Source: Haemophilus haemolyticus (GTDB lineage: Bacteria > Pseudomonadota > Gammaproteobacteria > Enterobacterales > Pasteurellaceae). From it: a stretch of DNA of 64,000 nucleotides. The notes beneath the pieces were generated by a model. That model saw nothing but the letters and a program-made list of their open reading frames with translations. It ran no database searches and was not told the DNA's origin. The position numbers and the translations under genes are program-made. The stretch covers positions 1 to 64,000 of the forward strand of contig NZ_CP031243.1 of the NCBI RefSeq assembly GCF_003352385.1, written 5' to 3'. Shown one piece after another: positions 20,866 through 29,099 of this stretch. Positions within the stretch are counted from its first letter, which is position 1; every line of letters begins with the position of its first letter.

Positions 20866-22152
20866 TTACTCTACCATTAATTTGTCAACGTCATTAATTG
20901 AATCAAATAAAGGAATTGCATCAAATTCTCCTTGTAAATAATCCTGGCTATAAGACTCTTTAATGATATTTTTGTATTCAGCTAATGAATACAACTGACT
21001 ATCTTGCCCTATCAGGTCTTTATGAACAAACCAAATTTGATCTCGTCGAAATATACCTGTATCCATTAAATTAGTATCTTGTACATTTACTACTAGTTGT
21101 GCATTCTTACAATTTTTATGAAATATTTTAAAAATATGTTTTGAAAGCAATGTATGAAACTTAGAATCAAACTCATCAATAAACAATACATTCCCATGTT
21201 TTATAGAATCATACAACGGCCCAAGTAAGTGAAGTATTTTACGAGTACCTGATGATTCCAAAGATATAGGCATTTCTATAGATTTTTTGGAGTTACTAAG
21301 GTATTTTTTTATACCAACTCCCATACGACTTAATTGTATTGTTTTTTTAAATTCAATACCATCAGAATCAGTAAGGCTAATTTCTGGAGAAATTTCTTCT
21401 CTCTCCTTAATAACAATCCCTGAAATATTGAAGTCTTTTAATATTTTTAAAGCCCAAGTGTAAAACTCTTTATTCTCTTTAAGCAAATTAAATGTATATC
21501 CTTTAAAACTTTCATCATCAAGACCTGAAAGTATACGAATTTTGGAGAAAAACTTAATAACATTTGAACTGTGCTTCCCTTCAAAAACAGCCAAAACTGA
21601 AATAAAAGGTACTTTGGGTGCTGTTTTTTCCAATCTCCCTTTTCTATCATAATCTTTGTATAGTTTGACAAAGAGACTCGCCTCTTTAAAGCCACTCATG
21701 TTATATTCCACAGACTGCCCCTCACGAAAGAAAAGCATAGTTTCGCGATGTCTTGAGTAATACAGCCACTCCTCAAGTATTTCCCCATTATAGATAGATA
21801 TTCCGTAACGATATTTTATATTGTTTTCAATAAATATAACTTCAAACTCAGATGGCTCTTTTTTATTATTCTCATCTAGCAAAAAAGGCGTGACATCATT
21901 TAAGAGATTCTTATCCAAAGAGCTATATGACGACATAACTATTTTCTTAAATAGTCCGACAGCCTTCATTAAGTTAGTTTTACCGCTAGCATTAGCACCA
22001 TAGATAAGTACTGATTTGAGTAGTTTGTCATCCTGAGAAGTAATTACATTTCCAGATAAAATGTCATCTTTTTTGAGAGGAGATATTTCTAAAGATAAAT
22101 TTTGTGCGTCTTTAAAAGAAAACACATTCTTAAATGAGAAACTAACTAACAT
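20866..22152 (-). CDS. AAA15-type ATPase (COG1106-like), candidate phage-defence gene
   Basis: The start at 22152 (MLVSFSFKNVFSFKDAQ) is chosen over an in-frame start at 22236 because the family begins with this strand. The product is 428 residues. The Walker A is GANASGKT at about 52-59. The Walker B is NVLFIDEFDSKFH. A signature-like LESSGTRKI precedes it, as in SMC/Rad50-like AAA15 and AAA21 proteins such as RloA and AbiLi-type ATPases. It is coupled to the unknown gene at 20404-20862. Such ATPase-effector pairs are common in defence islands. The function here is inferred from family and context. Confidence 0.8.
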   Translation of the reverse strand: MLVSFSFKNVFSFKDAQNLSLEISPLKKDDILSGNVITSQDDKLLKSVLIYGANASGKTNLMKAVGLFKKIVMSSYSSLDKNLLNDVTPFLLDENNKKEPSEFEVIFIENNIKYRYGISIYNGEILEEWLYYSRHRETMLFFREGQSVEYNMSGFKEASLFVKLYKDYDRKGRLEKTAPKVPFISVLAVFEGKHSSNVIKFFSKIRILSGLDDESFKGYTFNLLKENKEFYTWALKILKDFNISGIVIKEREEISPEISLTDSDGIEFKKTIQLSRMGVGIKKYLSNSKKSIEMPISLESSGTRKILHLLGPLYDSIKHGNVLFIDEFDSKFHTLLSKHIFKIFHKNCKNAQLVVNVQDTNLMDTGIFRRDQIWFVHKDLIGQDSQLYSLAEYKNIIKESYSQDYLQGEFDAIPLFDSINDVDKLMVE

Positions 22153-22382
22153 AAAAAACACCTTAAACTTAAAAAACCCAAGAATTATACCATTTTTCTC
22201 TATAAGAAGAAGCTTTTTTAGAGGATTAAGTCTCATTTATTTAGAACAATGGTCAATTTTATAAATGTGACAAACTATAATTATCTCAAGAACCGTAATA
22301 AAGTCAGTATCGATGACTTTATGAGGGATAACCATTCACATCCGTACCTCAACTTGGTTTTAATAAGATACTTAATTTTTAG

Positions 22383-22634
22383 CTATTTTAAGTTAATCAA
22401 GCATTTCTCCCTTTCCATTTCTCTGTCTATACGAAATAACTTTCTCCACTCGCTTAAATAACGCTTTTCAAGGCGATTGCCCTTAATAATTCCTAATCTA
22501 CAATCAAATCTTTTTAGTATGTATGGGATAGTTGCCATTACAATCATCTCATCACTTTTCTATTCTTCTTCAAGCCATAACTTGAATTGCTCTTTAAGTG
22601 ATAAAGCATTATTTGCTTTGTTTACTCTTTTCAT
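22383..22634 (-). pseudogene. Small gene with an in-frame amber stop, or a short leader followed by a second frame
   Basis: A strong AGGAGG ribosome-binding sequence precedes an ATG at 22634. The frame reads MKRVNKANNALSLKEQFKL to a TAG at 22560-22562. It then continues open in the same frame (KSDEMIVMATIPYILKRF onward) to a stop at 22383-22385. Together this would be about 82 residues rich in Lys/Arg/Leu/Glu. I do not recognise the protein; a small island regulator is possible. One nonsense change in a real gene is the simplest reading, but a 24-codon peptide cannot be excluded. Confidence 0.4.
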
Positions 22635-23057
22635 AGTAAGCCTCCTGTTGGTGGATAACATAGAGAACTTTAACAATCGATATTTTTCTGTCCAGAAAAG
22701 GCTATTAATTCCTCGATCTAGATCGCAAAAATAAAATATTTTTGGACAAAAATGTTAATTTTGCGGTTATGAAAATTGAGTTAAGTGGGCGGTCTTGATA
22801 AATAATTACTCTAGCGATTTATACCCCCTATCCTTGCTCTATAAAACGCCTAGAAAACTGTAATAGTGATAAGAAAGAGTTTGATGGCTGGTATTCAAAG
22901 CTTTTTCTCCTAACTTTTACCCTCCCCTTTACTCAATTTTTAATAACGTAATTAAAAACGGAGAAAACCTTATATTCTTAATATTGACAATTTAATAAAA
23001 AAACTATACTAAGATAGTCATAAGAATACTTTACATCAAAAAATATGGAGTAAAAAA
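22635..23057. other. Non-coding region with likely promoter of the DUF3883-like gene
   Basis: No gene is seen in 420 bases. TTGACA at 22984-22989 and TATACT at 23005-23010 form a promoter-like pair with a short 15-base spacing ahead of the + strand gene. GGAG at 23047-23050 is its ribosome-binding sequence. Confidence 0.45.
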
Positions 23058-24071
23058 ATGGATAATATATTTGATCTTTTAACTAAATCTAAAGATACCG
23101 AAAAGGCATTTATCTTAGATTATGGGAAAAAGCAAGATGGAGAATATAAATATGAAAAAAATTTCACACATTATAAATGGAATAAAAAACGGTTTAATCA
23201 GCTATATGTAGGAGCATTTGTTCTTGGAAGAGTACCTAGTGGACAGAGCGAAGACAATAAATTTAGAATTGATACCGGAGGGATTATTACTCATATTTCG
23301 GAACCAGATAAGGAAGGATTCCTAGTTGCCACTATAGGAAATACTTTTAAAATTGACCCTCCAATCAAACAAGGTGATGATTTTATCGAAAATTTTGAAT
23401 GGCAAAATAAAAGTAAAAAACAAAATAATTGGATGCATTTTTGGAGTCAGTATGGAATGAACATCATTTCATTCTTAGATTTCAGTAGACTGATAAAGCA
23501 TTCAAACTGTATTCCTTTTAAGGATGATATGGTGTGGGAAGAATATATTAATCCTAGTGTTCTAAAAAAAATAGAAGATGAGTCTGGAGCTAATTTTCAT
23601 GTGATATCAGAAGAAACAGAAATATCACAAAAAAAGAAAGAAACAAAATACTCAGGACGCGCACAAAAGTGTGATTTTGAAAAGATACAAAAAATAAAAA
23701 AAGAGATTGGTGATCTTGGGGAAAGGATTGTTTTTAATCTTCTAACTCAAGAAGCCAATAAAAAAGGTTGGAAAAAACCAGAACATTCTTCTAAGGATGA
23801 AGGTGATGGATTAGGTTTTGACATTCGTTACTGGAAGGATGATAAGGAAGTACATGTTGAAGTTAAAACAACACTAAGTAACTCCCCAGATCACTTCGAA
23901 ATGACGCTTAATGAAATACGTGCCTCACACTATTATAATGAATATGAAGTCTATAGAGTGTATGACTTGGACGTAGACAAACAAGAATATAAGCTGAAGA
24001 TATATAAGGGACCTATAGATGAGAACAAATTTGAACTAGAACCTAAAACATACATTGTATATCAAAAATAG
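23058..24071 (+). CDS. Putative restriction-type nuclease with C-terminal DUF3883-like domain
   Basis: The 337-residue protein has two parts. The N-terminal region (about 1-150) has GAFVLGRVPSG and a GGIITHISE strand pattern. It could be a modified-base or small-molecule sensing domain, but I cannot name it. After a Lys-rich linker (about 190-215), the C-terminal half shows EIGDLGERIVFNLL, GDGLGFDIRYW and VHVEVKTT. This is the PD-(D/E)xK-like pattern of DUF3883 proteins found with restriction systems. It is the only + strand gene of the island, alone between the AAA unit and phage-like genes, and is AT-rich. No methyltransferase is adjacent, which would fit a modification-dependent nuclease. 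The role is inferred. Confidence 0.65.
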   Translation: MDNIFDLLTKSKDTEKAFILDYGKKQDGEYKYEKNFTHYKWNKKRFNQLYVGAFVLGRVPSGQSEDNKFRIDTGGIITHISEPDKEGFLVATIGNTFKIDPPIKQGDDFIENFEWQNKSKKQNNWMHFWSQYGMNIISFLDFSRLIKHSNCIPFKDDMVWEEYINPSVLKKIEDESGANFHVISEETEISQKKKETKYSGRAQKCDFEKIQKIKKEIGDLGERIVFNLLTQEANKKGWKKPEHSSKDEGDGLGFDIRYWKDDKEVHVEVKTTLSNSPDHFEMTLNEIRASHYYNEYEVYRVYDLDVDKQEYKLKIYKGPIDENKFELEPKTYIVYQK

Positions 24072-24482
24072 ATATAATCTGTTTTCGTTACTTTCGCAAT
24101 TGGTTTCGAAATTTCGCAATTTGTTTCGCAAATTTATCCCTATCAATTTATTTATTATACATTTATTTAAATTTGGTTTGCTCAGAATTATTCCAAGCTG
24201 AACGCAACATAAATTTAAATTTCCTCAAGTATGATTTGGGAACTAAGTTGGTATGATTTTGTAACGTCATCGTTTAAATATTGAGCTAAAAATACCATTT
24301 TTTCTTTTTGGTGTTATGAAATCATACTTATTTTAGGGGTGTACTTGGTATGATTTCGTAACGTGTTTATATATCTGCCATATACTATGAAAAAACATTG
24401 TTGTTTGTTGGTGGAAAAATCATTTTTAAAGTATCAAATATAGGGTAAAAAAGACTAATAAAAAATTTTGGTCGAAAACAAG
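24072..24482. repeat. Iteron-like repeat region between convergent genes
   Basis: A 410-base AT-rich region without a gene. It contains TTTCGCAATT-type repeats at about 24092-24135. It also has a GTATGATTT core at 24229-24237, 24250-24258 and 24348-24356, with an inverted copy (AAATCATAC) at about 24319-24327. Two of these extend into a 21-base near-identical repeat, TTGGTATGATTTYGTAACGTS (24248-24268 and 24345-24365). Repeated sites in a non-coding region suggest a replication origin or an operator array of the satellite element. Confidence 0.6.
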
Positions 24483-24893
24483 CTACTTCGCTAAACAATT
24501 ACGCCATTTATGAGAGGCTGTTTTTGTTGGTCGTAAGTCATGAATATTTACGCCATTTCTAATAACCTCATCTACTGGCTCAATCGTTACCGCATAATAA
24601 GACAATCTACCCTTTCCACCTTGTCGGCTTTTCTCTATCCAGCCTTTTTCTTCAAGCTGTTTTAATGTTTTGCTTAATAGCTGTCGGCTAATATACAGCT
24701 CTTTATCCGCCCTGTTATACGGTAATGCTAAATAGCCATTATTTGAGCCGTTATACTCTCCGTAAAGATGTAGAAAAACTTTTGTTTCATTTCCACTTAA
24801 ACTACGAAAATGAGGACTTCTTAAAACATCCTTGCCAAGCCCTACAAAAGGGCTTGTATCTCTTCTCGCTTTATTTCTTGCGTGGTTTACCAT
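24483..24893 (-). CDS. Winged-helix-like island protein (136 residues)
   Basis: I do not recognise a named family. The protein has a basic N-terminus (NHARNKARRDTSPF). A winged-helix pattern follows at about 25-105: SLSGNETKVFLHLY, then LYISRQLLSKTLKQLEEKGW as recognition helix and wing. A short variable tail ends it. Such proteins occur in phages and satellites as replication or transcription factors. Its stop is next to the iteron-like region. It has no uptake signal and is AT-rich. Confidence 0.6.
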   Translation of the reverse strand: MVNHARNKARRDTSPFVGLGKDVLRSPHFRSLSGNETKVFLHLYGEYNGSNNGYLALPYNRADKELYISRQLLSKTLKQLEEKGWIEKSRQGGKGRLSYYAVTIEPVDEVIRNGVNIHDLRPTKTASHKWRNCLAK

Positions 24894-24960
24894 ATAATTA
24901 ACCCGTCAATTTTAATTTAATCTTGCCTATGCCCCGTGATGAAAGCATAGGCATTTTTTT

Positions 24961-25284
24961 CTAGTTAAATCGTTGTAAAATGTTTTGCGTTGCCAATTCA
25001 TTGAAAGCTACTTCTCCCCTTAATTGAGCTTTCATATTGGCGAACTTAATCAAACGCTCTGCGGTTAATCGGTCAGGAATGCTATAACGGTAGTATTTGT
25101 TGTTACCGTCTGCTGTTTTCTCCCATTCCCGATGAAGTTTAATGTCGAGCTTATTCTCAAGTGAAGAGATATAGTTTCTTCCGCTAGTGAAGTTAAGTTG
25201 AAATACGCCCTCTCGTTCTGAAAAGCTACCACCATTTCTAAACGTGAAATTAATTAGTCTTTCTTCGTTCGTTAATTTAATCAT
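24961..25284 (-). CDS. Hypothetical island protein, probable helix-turn-helix fold (107 residues)
   Basis: A small basic protein with NEERLINFTFRNGGSFSERE at the N-terminus. The central ISSLENKLDIKLHREW reads like a DNA-binding helix followed by a wing (DGNNKYYRYSIPDRLT). No family name can be given. It lies 14 bases after the terminase-like gene, in the same direction, and is followed by a 67-base gap before the next gene. It probably belongs to the satellite packaging or regulation cluster. Confidence 0.55.
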   Translation of the reverse strand: MIKLTNEERLINFTFRNGGSFSEREGVFQLNFTSGRNYISSLENKLDIKLHREWEKTADGNNKYYRYSIPDRLTAERLIKFANMKAQLRGEVAFNELATQNILQRFN

Positions 25285-25298
25285 TGTTTTATCCTCTA

Positions 25299-25718
25299 TT
25301 AATTGAACTTGATTTCATCTGGCTCATCTGAAAAATGAACGTTAATCACTCTTGGGAGCTTGCTTAAATCTTCTTGAGAAGTAACTGCCTGTCTATCAAA
25401 GCCTAAGATTTTGGCTTGCCCCATTACTGATGATACTGCTACGCTAAAATTGCCTTTCTTCATTGACTCTTGGTAAATATCCTCCAGTTTGTCTAAAATA
25501 TCGCTAATTCTTATGTCATGAGCCTTGCGGTGCTTGGCTTGTAACATATCTATTCTTGCCCTAATCTTGCTGTCCTCCATTAAATCAAACGCTCTACGGT
25601 TTATTGTTTCGGGTTTCATTCCGTCTGTGTCATAGGCTCTGCGATAAGCCTCTGAGGCCTTACCAGTTTCAACATGGTATAAACAGAAATTTTCTTATTT
25701 TATTGTTAATTCACTCAT
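25299..25718 (-). pseudogene. Terminase small subunit-like gene with nonsense codon 8
   Basis: An ATG at 25718 with GGAGAG upstream opens MSELTIK, then a TAA at 25695-25697. The frame then stays open as FCLYHVETGKASEAYRRAYD and MKPETINRRAFDL through a coiled C-terminal region to 25299. The block xxETGxASEAYRRAY is the start of phage terminase small subunits. The residue at the stop is Gln in similar proteins as I recall them, so CAA to TAA is likely. Translation could restart at the ATG at 25619, losing the DNA-binding N-terminus. In satellites TerS redirects packaging, so loss would disable mobilisation. Confidence 0.7.
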
Positions 25719-25722
25719 TTCT

Positions 25723-25890
25723 TTACTCTCCTAAGTTCACCAGCCCTATAATTTGCTGTTTTAATTCTTCAATATCCATTAATACTAAAGTTGCTTTCTC
25801 ACTAATAAATCCTAATGCCTCCTCTAATTGGTAATGTGTTGCCTGTTTATCTAATATTTCATCAGCTATCTGATAAATACTTTCAATCAT
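25723..25890 (-). CDS. Small island ORF, 55 residues, upstream part possibly frameshifted
   Basis: The frame starting at an ATG at 25890 encodes MIESIYQIADEILDKQATHY and continues to LVNLGE, ending 4 bases before the terS-like start. The frame stays open without a start codon further upstream (QVNTENRNTATLGGIL). A good start with an AGGAGGG sequence at about 25960 opens MMSNTNSS in another frame and stops. A one-base frameshift near 25935 could therefore have broken a protein of about 78 residues. The composition (acidic, helical) fits a small phage protein. Confidence 0.5.
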   Translation of the reverse strand: MIESIYQIADEILDKQATHYQLEEALGFISEKATLVLMDIEELKQQIIGLVNLGE

Positions 25891-25992
25891 CGTCAAAATA
25901 CCGCCTAGCGTTGCTGTATTTCGATTTTCTGTATTAACTTGAATTTGTATTGCTCATCATTAAAACCCTCCTGTGATCGTTATATTGAATAT

Positions 25993-26187
25993 TTAGCCAT
26001 TGATGTACTCTTGAATGTCAGCTAAACGCCAACGTGTAGAACGACCGCATTTTTTAGGTCGTGGGAAAATTCTGTCTTTAACGTGTTTATAGATAGTGGT
26101 GGTGGAAAAACCTGTGATATTTTTCACATCATCAAGGTTAAGAAGTTGTCTTGTTGAGATTTGTTGAGTAGTGTTTAATGTTTCCAT
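25993..26187 (-). CDS. alpA: AlpA-family transcriptional regulator
   Basis: A small DNA-binding protein of the MerR-like excisionase/AlpA group, which in satellites and P4-like elements controls excision or late genes. The 64-residue protein shows NLDDVKNITGFSTTTIYKHV (helix-turn-helix) and RIFPRPKKCGRSTRWRLADI, the AlpA signature. It is transcribed toward the terminase-like cluster. The AGGAGA-like sequence upstream supports the start. Confidence 0.88.
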   Translation of the reverse strand: METLNTTQQISTRQLLNLDDVKNITGFSTTTIYKHVKDRIFPRPKKCGRSTRWRLADIQEYING

Positions 26188-26309
26188 TTTTGCGTTCTCC
26201 TGTGTTGAGTTTTGTTTTTGAACGCTATCTATTGTGTTGAAACATTAAAAATATGTCATCGCAACGAAAAAATACATCTGATTTTAAAGGTTTTTTTATG
26301 AAAATTAAA

Positions 26310-26329
26310 AACGCCCTAAAATGGGCGTT
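26310..26329 (-). terminator. Terminator after the 306-residue island gene
   Basis: AACGCCC and GGGCGTT flank a six-base loop. On the minus strand the stem is followed by TTTAATTTT. It sits just past the stop of the gene at 26336-27256. Confidence 0.75.
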
Positions 26330-26335
26330 AGTAGA

Positions 26336-27256
26336 TTATTGTTTTAGTCTTTTATTGGCATTGGAAAAATATTCTTCGATCGTTCGTTGTTTTAAGCCTT
26401 TTGTTGAAATATTTTCATTTTGGCGGTGCTCTAAAATCTTATCTATGATTTCACCTTGTGTCCATTTCTTGGCTCTACTACCTACTGTCTGTAAAACTTC
26501 GCCTAATAGATACATAGCATTATCAAGATCTAATTTGCTACTGGATTCTACATCACTATCTAAGCTAGCTAAAAATTCGTTTAAATGGTCTGTTTGAATC
26601 ACAAAAAATGAACCATCAATTTCCCCTATTCCTGCGCAAGGATAATGAAATGTTTTTGTGGAAATTGGGCGATTCTTTATTTTCTCAAAAATATCTGCTT
26701 TTTCTTTGTCTGAGAGCTCTTCAGGTATAGACTCTATAAAATCTCTTTTTATTTCTTTTTGTAATTCTTTATACCCGTCTGGATATAGAGTACTTTGACG
26801 TTCTATTACAACACCATCTTTATTTTTTACATAAAAGCCTGATAAATTGAATACATCTACCTGAGGCAAATTGCTTTCTTTTCTTAGCTCCCATTCTAAA
26901 TCTATTTTTTCATTTCCAATTAGTTTTAATTCCCATACTCCAGCCTTAAACTCTATAATATCAGGAGTAACTTTTATAAACTCGTTATCGTTACACTTTT
27001 CGTATTCGTATAATTTAAAAGGGTTTCCATCTAAGCCATTAATTATTTTAAATTTGTTTCCTTTATCAAGATCTGTAGTTATATCACATATTTTCCCATA
27101 CCAATTATGAGGAAAGTTTACAGACATCCTGAGTTGTTTATCTACTGCTAGTTGTAATATATCGGCATTAGTAACTTCTTCGCCTACTTCAATACTTAAT
27201 CGACGAGCAGCCTCATCAATAGTTAACCATTTTTTTAATTTATAAAATTTTTTCAT
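26336..27256 (-). CDS. Conserved island protein of unknown function (306 residues)
   Basis: I recognise the style rather than a named family. The N-terminus has WLTIDEAARRLSIEVGEEVT, a short helix-turn-helix-like segment. The middle is all-beta-like. The C-terminal 60 residues (WTQGEIIDKILEH through GLKQRTIEEYFSNANKRLKQ) look like a second DNA-binding helix bundle. Proteins of this layout lie next to integrase genes in Pasteurellaceae islands. It may be a regulator or a replication accessory protein. It is downstream of int on the same strand, with an 83-base gap, and ends at a terminator. Confidence 0.6.
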   Translation of the reverse strand: MKKFYKLKKWLTIDEAARRLSIEVGEEVTNADILQLAVDKQLRMSVNFPHNWYGKICDITTDLDKGNKFKIINGLDGNPFKLYEYEKCNDNEFIKVTPDIIEFKAGVWELKLIGNEKIDLEWELRKESNLPQVDVFNLSGFYVKNKDGVVIERQSTLYPDGYKELQKEIKRDFIESIPEELSDKEKADIFEKIKNRPISTKTFHYPCAGIGEIDGSFFVIQTDHLNEFLASLDSDVESSSKLDLDNAMYLLGEVLQTVGSRAKKWTQGEIIDKILEHRQNENISTKGLKQRTIEEYFSNANKRLKQ

Positions 27257-27339
27257 CTGTTTAATCTCAGTTTAATCTAAAGTTTTCTGAAGTAGTAAAA
27301 ACCTACCACACTTTACTTAATATAAAGTTTTGCTGAATT

Positions 27340-28566
27340 TTAAATGTCCGCCACCATTGAGCAACTTTCTACATAATCGCCCCATTGTTGCATCACTGGC
27401 ACTCGTTGTTCTAAATAATCAGAACGGTTATAAGCTTTGCGTGTTTGGTCTGCGATAATATGTGATAAGCAAGCCTCTACCACATCATAATTTACTAACT
27501 GCTCATTAAGATAAGTACTCGCTATTGCTCTTAATCCATGAGCGGTAAGTTTCCCAGTATATTTCCCACCAGCAAGTAACTTTATAGCTCTATTTGCTGT
27601 TTGTGGATTAATTGCTTGATTAGCTTTTATTTCGCTTTGAAATACATATCGCTCACCTCCTGTGATGCTTTTCATTTTATCTAATAAGCGCATTGCTTGC
27701 GTTGATAAAGGAACAATATGACCACGTCTCCCACCTTTCATCTTATCTGCTGGAATGGACCACTGTTTTTTATCAAAATCAATTTCAGACCATTCAGCAC
27801 TGACTGATTCTTTAGGGCGCACCATTGTTAAAAGTTGCCATTTAATTAATAACTTCACTACTAAAGCACTATTACTTTCTCGTAGGTCTGTAAGAAATTC
27901 GGTTAGCTCTTCAGGTCTAATAGTCGGGTTATTCTCTATGGTAGGTGTACTAAAACTAGCTGATACGTTTACGCACTTATTAAACTCGATTAATCCACTA
28001 TTTACAGCGAAATTTAAAATCTCATTAGTTAATCTGATTGTACGTTGTAATGTATCTCCTACTCCACGCTCTTTTAACGGCTGAAGAGTTTCAATCAATA
28101 GCTTAGGTGTGATAGCTGATATAGGCATTTCGCCCAATTTAGGGAATAAATGATTTTCAAGGCGAGCCCAATTCTTCTCCATTGTCTTAGGTAAAACTTC
28201 AGGGGCTTTCTTTTCTCGCCATTTACTCGCTACATTACGAAAAGTATTTGTTAAACGCTCTTGCTCATCTTCGCTCTGTTGCTTGCGATGTTGTTGAGGA
28301 TCGATATCTTGAGCAAGTAAGGTTAAATATTCATCTCTCGTCTTACGTGCTTGTGATAAAGAAATATTTGGATATTTACCAACACTTAGTAACACTCTCT
28401 TTCTAGGATTACTAAAAGGCTGATAATAATTAAATCGCCATAAACGTGAACCACTAGGCTTAATCAATAAATAAAGCCCTTGACCATCTGACAGGGTGTA
28501 TTCTTTTTCTTTGGGCTTTGCTCGTTCTATTTCTGTATTAGTGAGCGGTTTAGTTATACGTGCCAT
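27340..28566 (-). CDS. int: P4-type tyrosine recombinase (integrase)
   Basis: Site-specific recombinase that integrates and excises the island. The 408-residue protein has a DUF4102-like arm-binding domain (YTLSDGQGLYLLIKPSGSRL), a core-binding domain, and a catalytic domain. Arg is in LTMVRPKESV, His-x-x-Arg in LTAHGLRAIAST, and the Tyr in AYNRSDYLEQR or close by. It is complete. The tRNA-Ile gene lies about 300 bases upstream, the normal arrangement for this family. An inverted TATAACTAA copy overlaps its first codons, so IntDNA binding might repress its own gene. Confidence 0.92.
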   Translation of the reverse strand: MARITKPLTNTEIERAKPKEKEYTLSDGQGLYLLIKPSGSRLWRFNYYQPFSNPRKRVLLSVGKYPNISLSQARKTRDEYLTLLAQDIDPQQHRKQQSEDEQERLTNTFRNVASKWREKKAPEVLPKTMEKNWARLENHLFPKLGEMPISAITPKLLIETLQPLKERGVGDTLQRTIRLTNEILNFAVNSGLIEFNKCVNVSASFSTPTIENNPTIRPEELTEFLTDLRESNSALVVKLLIKWQLLTMVRPKESVSAEWSEIDFDKKQWSIPADKMKGGRRGHIVPLSTQAMRLLDKMKSITGGERYVFQSEIKANQAINPQTANRAIKLLAGGKYTGKLTAHGLRAIASTYLNEQLVNYDVVEACLSHIIADQTRKAYNRSDYLEQRVPVMQQWGDYVESCSMVADI

Positions 28567-28873
28567 GTTTTCTTGCTCAATTTAGCCTATTTATTGCTCG
28601 TCACTCGTTCAAAGTCCGCTAATTTAAGACATCTAGTTATACATAAAGAATTTTATTCGAGCCTTTTGTAGATTGATTTTAGCGTATTTTAGTTATACTG
28701 ATTTTGAGCTATATCGTTACGTATAACTAAGCATATAACTAAAAAATGTGGTTGTAAACGTAAAAATTGATAAGAAAACGTAAGAAGAAAAAATATAAAA
28801 ACTCAATAAATCTAGCATTTATCGGAATTTATGAAAGAAAACGAAAGAAGAAAAAAGATGAGAAAATTTGAAA
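28567..28873. other. Integrase upstream region at the right end of the island
   Basis: Non-coding and AT-rich. It carries TATAACTAA copies (28722-28730, 28734-28742, inverted 28689-28697). It also has two related purine-rich repeats of the form GAAAACGWAAGAAGAAAAAA at about 28775 and 28837. It probably contains the int promoter and arm sites. Confidence 0.55.
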
Positions 28874-28950
28874 TGGTCCCCCCTGCCGGACTTGAACCAG
28901 CGACCAAGCGATTATGAGTCGCCTGCTCTAACCGACTGAGCTAAGGGGGG
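28874..28950 (-). tRNA. tRNA-Ile (anticodon CAU, ile2 type)
   Basis: On the minus strand the 77 bases fold as a tRNA: acceptor CCCCCCT with AGGGGGG, D-arm GCTCAG, and a T-arm around GGTTCAAGTCC. The encoded CCA lies at 28874-28876. The anticodon loop CTCATAA gives CAU (28914-28916). The body resembles E. coli tRNA-Ile2 (GCGACTCATAATCGCTTGG) rather than elongator Met, so the C34 is expected to be lysidine-modified and read AUA. It is the integration target of the adjacent island. Confidence 0.92.
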
Positions 28951-29099
28951 GAAAAAGTGCGGTGATTATAGAGAAATAATCACTTGAAGTCTATAAAAGA
29001 AGAGATGATTGATGAAAAATCAACCATCCATTTTTATCACTATTAAAAGAAGTGCTCTAAATGTCACTCAATATTTAATTATGGAAAGTATTCAAATTA

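Noticed and set aside
22477-22734. 85-residue + strand open frame in the island
   Set aside because: It lies opposite the small minus-strand gene, has no good ribosome-binding site, and its composition looks like a mirror of that gene.
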